DNA from: DASUPK01 sp963782345
GTDB taxonomy: Bacteria; Actinomycetota; Thermoleophilia; Solirubrobacterales; 70-9
NCBI GenBank assembly: GCA_963782345.1
Contig: CAWAJF010000004.1
Coordinates: forward strand, 434,001 to 498,000
DNA length: 64,000 bases
Direction of reading: 5' to 3'
Shown: piece after piece, positions 16,810 through 23,749 of the stretch
Layout: every line of letters begins with the position of its first letter
How positions within the stretch are numbered: position 1 is the first letter of the stretch
The notes under the pieces: model-generated
Databases searched by the model: none
What the model was told of the DNA's origin: nothing
What the model saw: only the letters and a program-made list of their open reading frames with translations
Program-made: the position numbers and the translations under genes

Positions 16810-16981
16810 TCTCGACCTCCACCAGGTGGCTGACGTTGCGGATCATGCCCCGGAGCTGGGGCGTGTCGGCGTGCTTCGCCTCCTTGCCGATCCGGCCGAG
16901 CTTGAGCGAGCGCAGGGTGTCGCGCTGGACGCCGGAGGCGCCGTTGGAAGAGCGGACCTGCCTGAGGGCGACGTCGGCCAT
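16802..16981 (-). CDS. rpmD: 50S ribosomal protein L30 (uL30)
   Basis: This 59-residue protein begins MADVALRQVRSSNGASGVQR and ends GMIRNVSHLVEVENG. The DTPQLRGMIRNVSHLV segment is diagnostic of uL30. ATG 16981 immediately follows the rpsE TAG, and the 3' end overlaps rplO by 8 nt. Confidence 0.95.
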   Translation of the reverse strand: MADVALRQVRSSNGASGVQRDTLRSLKLGRIGKEAKHADTPQLRGMIRNVSHLVEVENG

Positions 16982-17629
16982 CTACGAAGCCTCCTGGTTC
17001 CCGGCTTCGCCATCGGAAGAACCGTCCTCGACGGCGGCGACCGAGTCAGCAACTGCCTCGGTCTCGCCACCTGCGGGCGGTTCAACCTCCTTGGGCGCTT
17101 CCACCTTCGAGGTGCCGTTCCCGACCCCGAGGACCTCGCGCACGGAGATGCCACGGAGCTTCGCGACGTCCTCGGGCCTGCGCAGCATCGACAGGCCGGA
17201 CATCGTCGCCTTGACCAGGTTGATCGGGTTCTGAGTGCCGATGCTCTTGGTGAGCACGTCGCGGACGCCGCCGAGCTCGAGCACCGCGCGGACGCCGCCG
17301 CCCGCGATCACGCCGGTACCGGGGCTGGCCGGGCGCAGGACCACGTGTCCGGCGCCGAAGCGGCCGATCACGCGATGGGTGATGGTCTGGCCGTACTTAG
17401 GGACCCGGATCAGGTTCTTGCGTGCGTCCTCGACCGCCTTCTGGATCGCGAGCGGGACCTCGCGGGCCTTGCCGTAGCCGATCCCGACCACGGAGTCCTC
17501 GTCGCCCACCGCCACCAGGGCGGTGAACGAGAAGCGCCGGCCGCCCTTGACGACCTTCGCTACGCGGTTGATCTCGATGACCCGCTCCTGCAGGTCGAGA
17601 CCCTTGGGACTGACACTCTCTACAGCCAT
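16982..17629 (-). CDS. rpsE: 30S ribosomal protein S5 (uS5) with acidic C-terminal tail
   Basis: This 215-residue S5 has the double-stranded RNA-binding N-domain (VVKGGRRFSFTALVAVGD) and the C-domain (GTGVIAGGGVRAVLELGGVRDVLTKSIG). The core ends near residue 172. About 43 further residues are acidic and Ala/Pro-rich (VEAPKEVEPPAGG...GSSDGEAGNQEAS). This tail resembles part of the S17 N-terminal extension at both DNA and protein level (see findings). S5 acts in decoding accuracy and mRNA unwinding. Confidence 0.96.
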   Translation of the reverse strand: MAVESVSPKGLDLQERVIEINRVAKVVKGGRRFSFTALVAVGDEDSVVGIGYGKAREVPLAIQKAVEDARKNLIRVPKYGQTITHRVIGRFGAGHVVLRPASPGTGVIAGGGVRAVLELGGVRDVLTKSIGTQNPINLVKATMSGLSMLRRPEDVAKLRGISVREVLGVGNGTSKVEAPKEVEPPAGGETEAVADSVAAVEDGSSDGEAGNQEAS

Positions 17630-17647
17630 TCGACCGCTGAGGGTAGT

Positions 17648-17717
17648 GGGGTCAGGTCTTGCGTGCCCGGGCGAAACCCGAATGACATTCGCGCTGTTGC
17701 ATGCAAGACCTGACCCC
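17648..17717. repeat. REP/MITE-like palindromic element between rpsE and rplR
   Basis: GGGGTCAGGTCTTGC (17648-17662) and GCAAGACCTGACCCC (17703-17717) form a perfect 15-bp inverted repeat around 40 bp. The interior contains the small hairpin CGGG-CGAAA-CCCG. Neighbouring genes in this operon mostly overlap or nearly abut, so this 103-bp gap looks like an insertion. From memory, the arm sequence resembles palindromes found near IS200-like/REP-associated transposases. Confidence 0.7.
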
Positions 17718-17732
17718 TGGTGTTCGGGTGCA

Positions 17733-18086
17733 TCAGAAGCTCAGGCCCCCCTCGCGGGCGCCCTCGGCGACCTGTGCGACCCGGCCGTGGAAGCGGTAGC
17801 CGCCGCGGTCGAAGACGCAGGTCTCGACGCCGGCGGCCTTGCCGCGCTCGGCCAGCAGCTCCCCGGCGCGCTTGGCCTGCTCCATCGAGCCGAGCTTGCG
17901 AAGCTCGTCCTCGGTCCAGGAGACCGACGCCATGGTGCGGCCGGCGTCGTCGTCGATCAGCTGGGCGAATACTCCGCGGTTCGACCGGTACACGGACAGG
18001 CGCGGGCGCTCCGCGCTGCCGCGGATCCGGGCACGAACCCTGCGGCGGCGGCGCAGCCTCTGCTGTGGCTTCGTCAGGACAGCCAT
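17733..18086 (-). CDS. rplR: 50S ribosomal protein L18 (uL18)
   Basis: This 117-residue L18 binds 5S rRNA. It has the basic N-terminus RLRRRRRVRARI, RPRLSVYRSNRGVFAQLIDD and the C-terminal FDRGGYRFHGRVAQVAEGAREGGLSF. Its start overlaps the rplF stop by 1 nt. Its 3' side faces the palindromic element. Confidence 0.97.
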   Translation of the reverse strand: MAVLTKPQQRLRRRRRVRARIRGSAERPRLSVYRSNRGVFAQLIDDDAGRTMASVSWTEDELRKLGSMEQAKRAGELLAERGKAAGVETCVFDRGGYRFHGRVAQVAEGAREGGLSF

Positions 18087-18619
18087 CAGGCCCTCTTCCC
18101 GACCTTGCGGGTGACCTGCTCGCCCGCGTAACGCACGCCCTTGCCCTTGTAGGGCTCGGGGGGCCGCGTCTTGCGGATCCGGGCGGCGGTCTCGCCGACG
18201 AGCTGCTTGTCGATGCCTCGCACCACCACTTCGGTGGGCTGCGGGACCTCGAACTCGATGCCCTCGGGCGCCTCGATCGTCACCGGATGGGAGTAGCCGA
18301 GCGCCAAGACGAGGCTCCTACCCTGGAGGTTGGCCCGGTAGCCGACGCCCTGGATCTCGAGGCGCCGCTCGAAGCCGTCGGTCACTCCCTCGACCATGTT
18401 CGCGATCAGGCTCCTGGTGAGCCCGTGCAACGCGCGGTGCTCGCCACGGTCCGTGGGCCGCGCGACGGTGAGGGTTCCATCGTCGATCGCCACCTTCATG
18501 TCGGTGGCGACGTGCTGGTTGAGCTCGCCCTTCGGGCCCTTGACGCTGACAGCGCCGGGCTTGACGTCGATCTCGACGCCCTGGGGGATCTCGATTGGCT
18601 TTCTTCCGATTCGGCTCAT
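18086..18619 (-). CDS. rplF: 50S ribosomal protein L6 (uL6)
   Basis: This 177-residue L6 begins MSRIGRKPIEIPQGVEID and ends PPEPYKGKGVRYAGEQVTRKVGKRA, the conserved C-terminus near the sarcin-ricin loop. It has a normal two-domain length and lies 13 nt after rpsH. Confidence 0.97.
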   Translation of the reverse strand: MSRIGRKPIEIPQGVEIDVKPGAVSVKGPKGELNQHVATDMKVAIDDGTLTVARPTDRGEHRALHGLTRSLIANMVEGVTDGFERRLEIQGVGYRANLQGRSLVLALGYSHPVTIEAPEGIEFEVPQPTEVVVRGIDKQLVGETAARIRKTRPPEPYKGKGVRYAGEQVTRKVGKRA

Positions 18620-18632
18620 CAGTAGATCTCAC

Positions 18633-19028
18633 TCACCAGACGTGCGCGACGACCTCTCCCCCGACGCCGCGCTGCCGGGCCTCGTGGCCCGTCATGACGC
18701 CGCGCGAGGTCGACATGATCGTGGTGCCCATGCCTCCGAAGACTCGCGGCACCTCCTCCTTGGGAACGTAGCGACGCCGGCCCGGGCGGGAAACCCGGTC
18801 CATGCCGCTGATCACCGGATCTCGCTCCTGGGTGTAGCGGAGGCGGACCTTGATCACCTCTCCGACGCGCCCGGGCTCGACCGTGAAGTCGGTGATGTAG
18901 CCCTGCTCCTTGAGGATGCGGGTCATCTCCCGCTTCAGCCGCGAAGCGGGGATCTCCACCTCCTCGTGGTCGGCGAGGAGCGCGTTGCGGATTCGGTTCA
19001 GATAGTCGGAAATCGGGTCGGTGAGCAT
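18633..19028 (-). CDS. rpsH: 30S ribosomal protein S8 (uS8)
   Basis: This 131-residue S8 begins MLTDPISDYLNRIRNALLA and ends with TSRGVMTGHEARQRGVGGEVVAHVW, the usual rRNA-binding C-terminus. ATG 19028 is chosen by family alignment; the longer frame through rpsN is a shadow. In enterobacteria S8 is the spc-operon repressor. Confidence 0.96.
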   Translation of the reverse strand: MLTDPISDYLNRIRNALLADHEEVEIPASRLKREMTRILKEQGYITDFTVEPGRVGEVIKVRLRYTQERDPVISGMDRVSRPGRRRYVPKEEVPRVFGGMGTTIMSTSRGVMTGHEARQRGVGGEVVAHVW

Positions 19029-19045
19029 CTCGTCTGTCCTCTGTC

Positions 19046-19231
19046 CTACCAGCTCGACTTGGTCATGCCGGGCACGTAGCCGTTGTGCGCCGCCTCGCGC
19101 AGGCAGATCCGGCAGAGGCCGAACTTGCGGAAGTAAGCGCGGGGCCGGCCGCAGCGGCGGCAGCGGTGATACCCGCGGGTCTTGAACTTCGGGTCCCGGC
19201 GCTGCCGGACCCGTTGCGATGTCTTTGCCAT
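19046..19231 (-). CDS. rpsN: 30S ribosomal protein S14, zinc type (uS14)
   Basis: This 61-residue short form has two CxxC pairs (CRRCGRPR and CRICLREAA), which mark the zinc-binding class usually labelled rpsZ or type Z. It begins MAKTSQRVRQRRDPKFKTRG. Its start overlaps the rplE stop by 1 nt. Confidence 0.95.
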   Translation of the reverse strand: MAKTSQRVRQRRDPKFKTRGYHRCRRCGRPRAYFRKFGLCRICLREAAHNGYVPGMTKSSW

Positions 19232-20079
19232 CAGTCTCCTTGTCCTTCTTCTGAGTCCGGTTGGCTGCCGCCGCCGGCTCCCTCGGTGCCGGGCGCATCC
19301 GCGGCCTCCTTGCCGCCCTCGCCCTCGGCGCCGGCCTCCTCGTCGCCCTCCTCGGCCCTGACCGGCTTCTCGTAGGCCTCGGGGTTCTCCTCCTTGAGCT
19401 GCTCGAGCGCGGCCGCCTCGGCCTCGGCCCGCTCGCGGGCCTCCTCCTTGCGGCGCTCCTCCTCTTCCTCCTCCTCGACGTCGGCCTGACCGGGACGACC
19501 CTCCTGGGAGAAGGGCATCCCGAGGCCGTCGAGAAGCGCGAAGGCCTCCTCGTCGGTCTTGGCGGTGGTGGTGATCGTCACGTCGAGGCCACGGACCTCG
19601 TCGATCGAGTCGTAGTCGATCTCGGGAAAGATGATCTGCTCGCGTACGCCCATCGAGTAGTTGCCGCGGCCGTCGAAGGAGCGCGGGTTGAGGCCGCGGA
19701 AATCGCGGATCCGGGGTATGGCGATCGCGGTCAGCCGATCGAGGAACTCCCACATCCGCGCGCGCCTCAGCGTCACGGCTACGCCGACGGGCATGCCCTC
19801 GCGGACCTTGAAGGAGGCGACCGACTTCTTCGCCCTCCGGATGCTGGGCGCCTGCCCGGCGATCGTGGCGAGCTGCTCGATGGCGGCCTCGAGCATCTGG
19901 GTGTTCTGCTTCGCCTCGCCCACACCCATGTTCAGGGTGATCTTCTCCAGCGTTGGGACGGCCATCGGGCTCGAGTAGCCGAAGCGCTTGGTCAGCGCGG
20001 GCTTCAGCTCCTGCTCGTAGGTCTCCCGCAGCCGGGGCGGCGGAGCGGCCTGCTTCTGTTGTGCGGTTGCGGCTTCCAT
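19231..20079 (-). CDS. rplE: 50S ribosomal protein L5 (uL5) with ~90-residue acidic tail
   Basis: L5 binds 5S rRNA and contacts the P-site tRNA. The core (about residues 15-190) has LEKITLNMGVGEAKQN, RRAKKSVASFKVREGMPVG and FPEIDYDSIDEVRGLDVTI. After GMPFS there is an unusual 90-residue Glu/Ala-rich segment (VEEEEEEERRKEEARERAEAE), coiled-coil-like and strongly acidic, which most L5 proteins lack. The protein is 282 residues against about 180 for the family. Confidence 0.95.
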   Translation of the reverse strand: MEAATAQQKQAAPPPRLRETYEQELKPALTKRFGYSSPMAVPTLEKITLNMGVGEAKQNTQMLEAAIEQLATIAGQAPSIRRAKKSVASFKVREGMPVGVAVTLRRARMWEFLDRLTAIAIPRIRDFRGLNPRSFDGRGNYSMGVREQIIFPEIDYDSIDEVRGLDVTITTTAKTDEEAFALLDGLGMPFSQEGRPGQADVEEEEEEERRKEEARERAEAEAAALEQLKEENPEAYEKPVRAEEGDEEAGAEGEGGKEAADAPGTEGAGGGSQPDSEEGQGD

Positions 20080-20086
20080 CAGCGCT

Positions 20087-20422
20087 CTAGTCGAGATCCC
20101 TTCCGGTCCTCGCGGCGACGCGCTTGCGCTTGCCGTCCGCGCGCTCGACCTTTACCCGGGTGGGCTTGTTGTCCTCGGGGTCCAGGAGCATCACGTTGGA
20201 GACGTGAATCGGGCCCTCCCTCTCGATGATCCCGCCGACCTCGCCGCCCTTCTGCGCGTCCTTGACGGTCCGCGGGCGCTGGTGGCGCTTGACCATGTTG
20301 AGACCCTCGATGAAGACGTAGCCCTTCTTCGGGTCGGTTCGGATCACGCGGCCTCGCTTGCCGCGGTCCTTGCCGCCGATCACGATCACGTCGTCGTCCC
20401 TGCGAACTCGCATCCTGGCCAT
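20087..20422 (-). CDS. rplX: 50S ribosomal protein L24 (uL24)
   Basis: This 111-residue assembly-initiator protein has a KOW motif near the start (DDVIVIGGKDRGKRGRVIRTDP) and the family's central GLNMVKRHQRP. It overlaps the rplN stop by 1 nt and precedes rplE by 7 nt. Confidence 0.97.
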   Translation of the reverse strand: MARMRVRRDDDVIVIGGKDRGKRGRVIRTDPKKGYVFIEGLNMVKRHQRPRTVKDAQKGGEVGGIIEREGPIHVSNVMLLDPEDNKPTRVKVERADGKRKRVAARTGRDLD

Positions 20423-20790
20423 CAGAGGACCTCCGGGGCGAGGGAGACGATTCGCATGAAGTTCCTGTCGCGGAGCTCGCGGGCGACCGGGCCGAAGATG
20501 CGGGTGCCGCGCGGTGCGCCGTTGTCGTCGATCAGCACCGCGGCGTTCTCGTCGAACGCGATGTAGGTCCCGTCCCCGCGCCCGAGCTGCTTGCGGGTGC
20601 GAACGACAACCGCCTGAACGACCTCGCCCTTGCGGACCCCGCCGCGGGGAGTTGCCTGCTTCACGGTTGCGGTGATCGTGTCGCCGATGCGCGCATAGCG
20701 GCGATCCGATCCGCCCTTCACGCGGATGCAGAGAATCTCGCGCGCGCCGGAGTTGTCGGCGACTCGCAGTCTGGACTCCTGCTGGATCAT
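20422..20790 (-). CDS. rplN: 50S ribosomal protein L14 (uL14)
   Basis: This 122-residue protein starts MIQQESRLRVADNSGAREI and contains the signature VVRTRKQLGRGDGTYIAFDENA and the C-terminal FGPVARELRDRNFMRIVSLAPEVL. It sits at the intersubunit interface. The start directly follows the rpsQ stop. Confidence 0.98.
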   Translation of the reverse strand: MIQQESRLRVADNSGAREILCIRVKGGSDRRYARIGDTITATVKQATPRGGVRKGEVVQAVVVRTRKQLGRGDGTYIAFDENAAVLIDDNGAPRGTRIFGPVARELRDRNFMRIVSLAPEVL

Positions 20791-21495
20791 CTACTTGGCC
20801 TTCTCCACGATCTCGACCAGGCGCCAGCGCTTGGTTCGTGACAGGGGCCGCGTCTCGATGACCCGGACCAGGTCGCCCTCGCCCGCCTCGTTACGCGCGT
20901 CGTGGGCGTGCAGCGTGCGCGAGCGGCGCACGATCTTCTCGTACTGCGGATGGCGCCGGGCGACCTCGATCGCGACCGTGATCGTCTTGTCGGGCTTGCT
21001 CGAGGTCACGCGACCCTGCCTCGTCTTGCGGCCGGCGGTGTCGCGCTCGGCCGGCGGGGTGCCGGTCCCGCTCTCCGACTTGGCGCGGCGCTTGATCCGG
21101 TAGGACGAGCGCTTGGCGGCCGCCTTCTTGCGGCCCTTGAGACGGGCGGCGGCGCGCTCCTCCGGGCTCTGCTGGGGGCTCGGCTCGGCGGGCGTCCGGG
21201 ATCGCTCCAGGCGGCGGCGCGCCTTCCAGTCGAGGCCTTCGAGGGCGTCACTGCCCTCGGCCGCAGCTTCCGCGGCTTCGCCATCAGAAGAAGCCTCCTC
21301 GGCTTCGGCCGCCTGATCACCAACATCTTCAGAGTCGGCCTCGTCTGCGGGGGCTTCAACCTCCTTCGGCGTTTCCTCCTTCGGGGCCTCGGCCGGCGGC
21401 TCCTCGACCCGAGTCTCCTCGGCCTGGGGCTCCTCGGCGGGAGTCTCATCCGGGGTCTCTTCGCTCTGCTGCTCGTTCTTCTCTTCTTCTGCCAT
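20791..21495 (-). CDS. rpsQ: 30S ribosomal protein S17 (uS17) with ~155-residue N-terminal extension
   Basis: The C-terminal 79 residues (RKTRQGRVTSSKPDKTITVA to VEIVEKAK) are a normal S17, an early 16S rRNA binder. Ahead of them lies an extension of about 155 residues: first strongly acidic (Glu/Ala/Pro, MAEEEKNEQQSEETPDETPA), then Lys/Arg-rich (ARLKGRKKAAAKRSSYRIKRR). ATG 21495 overlaps the rpmC TGA (TGATG), so translation coupling supports the long start; no start close to the core is evident. The protein is 234 residues against about 85 for the family. Confidence 0.93.
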   Translation of the reverse strand: MAEEEKNEQQSEETPDETPAEEPQAEETRVEEPPAEAPKEETPKEVEAPADEADSEDVGDQAAEAEEASSDGEAAEAAAEGSDALEGLDWKARRRLERSRTPAEPSPQQSPEERAAARLKGRKKAAAKRSSYRIKRRAKSESGTGTPPAERDTAGRKTRQGRVTSSKPDKTITVAIEVARRHPQYEKIVRRSRTLHAHDARNEAGEGDLVRVIETRPLSRTKRWRLVEIVEKAK

Positions 21496-21707
21496 CAAAC
21501 CCTCAGCTCTTGTTCGAGATCGATCCCGCGCTGCTTCGCCACGGTCAACAGGCGAGCGACGTCGCGGCGGACGGCGTTGATTCGCGAGGTGTTCTCCAGC
21601 TCTCCGGTCGAGTGCTGGAGGCGCAGCGCGAACTGCTCCTCGCGCGTCTGGCGGATGCGCTCCACCAGCTCGTCGTCCTTGAGGTTGTGCGCCTCGGAGG
21701 CCTTCAT
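21495..21707 (-). CDS. rpmC: 50S ribosomal protein L29 (uL29)
   Basis: This 70-residue two-helix protein (MKASEAHNLKDDELVERI... RRDVARLLTVAKQRG) sits at the polypeptide exit, where SRP and trigger factor dock in known ribosomes. It overlaps rplP by 4 nt (ATGA) and rpsQ by 1 nt. Confidence 0.96.
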   Translation of the reverse strand: MKASEAHNLKDDELVERIRQTREEQFALRLQHSTGELENTSRINAVRRDVARLLTVAKQRGIDLEQELRV

Positions 21708-22129
21708 GATTGCTGCTCCGCGCCCTCGCGGCGGACGAACTTGGTCTTGATCGGAAGCTTGTGCCCGGCGAGGCGCATCGCGTCCTTCGCCAGGTCCTCC
21801 GGGACGCCGGCCAGCTCGAACATCACCTTGCCCGGCTTGACGACGGCGACCCAGCCCTCCGGGTTGCCCTTGCCCGAGCCCATCCGGGTCTCGAGCGGCT
21901 TCTTGGTGATCGGCTTGTCCGGGAAGACGTTGATCCAGACCTTGCCGCCACGCTTGATCTTGCGCGTCATCGCGACTCGGGCGGCCTCGATCTGGCGGTT
22001 GGTGATCCAGCCGCGGTCGAGGGCCTTCAGCCCGTACTCGCCGAAGGCGACCGTGGTCCCTCCCTTGGAGTAGCCGCGACGGCGGCCACGCATCTGCTTG
22101 CGGTAGCGAACCCGCTTCGGCATCAACAT
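21704..22129 (-). CDS. rplP: 50S ribosomal protein L16 (uL16)
   Basis: This 141-residue protein begins MLMPKRVRYRKQMRGRRRG and contains FGEYGLKALDRGWITNRQIEAARVAMTR and MGSGKGNPEGWVAVVKPG. It is a late-assembly protein by the A-site tRNA. ATG 22129 fits the family N-terminus (MLxPKR); the reading frame continuing upstream is a shadow. Confidence 0.96.
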   Translation of the reverse strand: MLMPKRVRYRKQMRGRRRGYSKGGTTVAFGEYGLKALDRGWITNRQIEAARVAMTRKIKRGGKVWINVFPDKPITKKPLETRMGSGKGNPEGWVAVVKPGKVMFELAGVPEDLAKDAMRLAGHKLPIKTKFVRREGAEQQS

Positions 22130-22131
22130 GG

Positions 22132-22797
22132 CTAGCGTCCGTCCTCGTCGGAGCGGTCCGAGCGGAAGCCCTCGGGCATGACCTCGCCCTTGTTGATCCA
22201 GCACTTGACGCCGATGCGGCCCGTCGTCGTCTTGGCCTCGATGAAGCCGTAGTCGATGTCGGCTCGCAGCGTGTGCAGGGGTACGCGGCCGTCGGAGTAG
22301 CCCTCGGTGCGTGCCATCTCGGCGCCGCCGAGACGCCCGGACACCTGGACCTTCACGCCCTTGGCGCCGGAGCGCATGGCGGAGGTCAGTGCCCGCTTCA
22401 TCGCCCGGCGGAACGCCACGCGGTTCTGGAGCTGCTCGGCGATCGACTGCGCGACCAGCTTCGCGTCCAGCTCGGGCCGCTTGATCTCCTTGATGTTGAC
22501 CTTGACGGGCTTGCCGGTGAGCTTGTGGAGCTCGCGGCGCAGGGCATCGACCTCGGTCCCGGACTTGCCGATCACGATTCCCGGCCGCGCGGTCGAGATG
22601 TCGACCTCGACCTCGCCGGACCCCTTCTTGATCGTGATCTTGGATAGGCCCGCGTGCGAGAGCTTGTTCTCGATGTGCGCGCGGATCTCCAGGTCCTCGT
22701 TCAGGTAATCCGCGAAGTCCTTCTCGTTGTACCAATTGGACTTCCAGTCGTGGATGTAGCCGACGCGGAAGCCCTCCGGATGGATCTTCTGTCCCAT
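22132..22797 (-). CDS. rpsC: 30S ribosomal protein S3 (uS3)
   Basis: This 221-residue protein begins MGQKIHPEGFRVGYIHDWKS and has the KH-domain GxxG-like segment (PGIVIGKSGTEVDALRRELHKL) and the S3 C-domain (GRLGGAEMARTEGYSDGRVPLHTLRADIDYG). It forms the mRNA entry helicase with S4 and S5. Confidence 0.97.
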   Translation of the reverse strand: MGQKIHPEGFRVGYIHDWKSNWYNEKDFADYLNEDLEIRAHIENKLSHAGLSKITIKKGSGEVEVDISTARPGIVIGKSGTEVDALRRELHKLTGKPVKVNIKEIKRPELDAKLVAQSIAEQLQNRVAFRRAMKRALTSAMRSGAKGVKVQVSGRLGGAEMARTEGYSDGRVPLHTLRADIDYGFIEAKTTTGRIGVKCWINKGEVMPEGFRSDRSDEDGR

Positions 22798-22806
22798 CTT
22801 GTTTCC

Positions 22807-23457
22807 TCAGTCCTCCGGCGTCAGCGCCACGGCGATGTGGCTGGTTCGCTTGTTGATCCGCGTCGCGCGTCCCAGCGCCCGCGGCCGGTAGCGGCGCAGC
22901 GTGGGTCCCTCGTCGACGTGGATGTCCTTGATCAGCAGGTCGTCGGCGACGAGATCGTGGTTCGTCTCCGCGTTGGCGGCGGCCGACTCGATCAGCTTGC
23001 GGATGTCCAGGGCGGCGCCGCGGGTGGAGAAGCGAAGCAGGGCACGAGCATCCTCGAGGGGAAGGCCGCGGACCTGGTCGGCGACCAGGCGGGCCTTGCG
23101 TGGCGCAACGCGCACGAAGCGGGCGCTGGCGTTGACCACCGGGCGGGTGGCCGGTTCCTTCGGCTTGGCCGCGGCCTTCTTGCGGGACCGGGCCTTGCCT
23201 TCCGCCTTGCCCTTCGCCGGCTTCTTCGCAGCAGGCTTCTTGGCGGCCGGCTTCTTGGCGGCCGGCTTCTTGGCGGGAGCCTTCGAGGTCGCGGTCTCCT
23301 TGGGCTTCGGCTTCGCCGCGGGCTTCGGCTTCGCCGCGGGCTTCTTCGCCGCGGGCTTCTTCGCCGCGGGCTTCTTCGCCGCGGGCTTCTTCGCCGCGGG
23401 CTTCTTCGCCGCGGGCTTCTTCTGCTGGTCCTTCTCGGGGCTCTTCTCGTCGGCCAT
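22807..23457 (-). CDS. rplV: 50S ribosomal protein L22 (uL22) with Lys/Ala/Pro repeat extension
   Basis: The C-terminal ~110 residues are a normal L22 (ASARFVRVAPRKARLVADQVRG; RALGRATRINKRTSHIAVAL), which lines the exit tunnel. The first ~105 residues are an AAKKP-type repeat region resembling the C-terminal tails of histone H1-like bacterial proteins. The extension carries strong positive charge and is probably disordered. The protein is 216 residues against about 115 for the family. Confidence 0.95.
   Translation of the reverse strand: MADEKSPEKDQQKKPAAKKPAAKKPAAKKPAAKKPAAKKPAAKPKPAAKPKPKETATSKAPAKKPAAKKPAAKKPAAKKPAKGKAEGKARSRKKAAAKPKEPATRPVVNASARFVRVAPRKARLVADQVRGLPLEDARALLRFSTRGAALDIRKLIESAAANAETNHDLVADDLLIKDIHVDEGPTLRRYRPRALGRATRINKRTSHIAVALTPED
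23205..23425 (-). repeat. 15-bp tandem repeats encoding AAKKP in rplV
   Basis: GCCGCGGGCTTCTTC (plus strand) recurs in tandem across about 90 bp, and a second block with GGC-for-GGG type changes follows. Unit length is a multiple of three, so copy-number change would alter the L22 extension without a frameshift. Confidence 0.85.
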
Positions 23458-23460
23458 CGA

Positions 23461-23742
23461 TCAGTCCCTGTCGCCTGCGGAGCCGGCGCCCGAATGGGCG
23501 CGGAAGGTCCGGGTCGGGGCGAACTCGCCCAGCTTGTGTCCCACCATCGACTCCGAGATGTAGACGGGCACGTGCTTGCGGCCGTCGTGGACGGCGATCG
23601 TGTGCCCGACCATCTCGGGGAAGATCGTCGAGTGGCGCGACCAGGTCTTCAGCATCTGCTTCTGGCCTGATTCGTTCAGCGCGTTCACCCGCTTCATCAG
23701 ACGTTCCTCCGCCCACGGGCCCTTCTTGGTCGAGCGTCCCAT
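23461..23742 (-). CDS. rpsS: 30S ribosomal protein S19 (uS19)
   Basis: This 93-residue protein begins MGRSTKKGPWAEERLMKRVN and contains WSRHSTIFPEMVGHTIAVHDGRKHVPVYISE and GHKLGEFAPTRTFRAHSG. It forms the 30S head with S13. It lies 3 nt before rplV. Confidence 0.97.
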   Translation of the reverse strand: MGRSTKKGPWAEERLMKRVNALNESGQKQMLKTWSRHSTIFPEMVGHTIAVHDGRKHVPVYISESMVGHKLGEFAPTRTFRAHSGAGSAGDRD

Positions 23743-23749
23743 CAGGTCT

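Noticed and set aside
17648..17717. A rho-independent terminator inside the spc operon
   Set aside because: The arms are 40 bp apart and no T-run follows on either strand. Terminating between rpsE and its operon neighbours would be harmful.
21704..23716. A 670-residue frame covering rpsC and rplV regions
   Set aside because: Only its last 141 residues (L16) match a protein family; the rest is a shadow of rpsC, rplV and rpsS.
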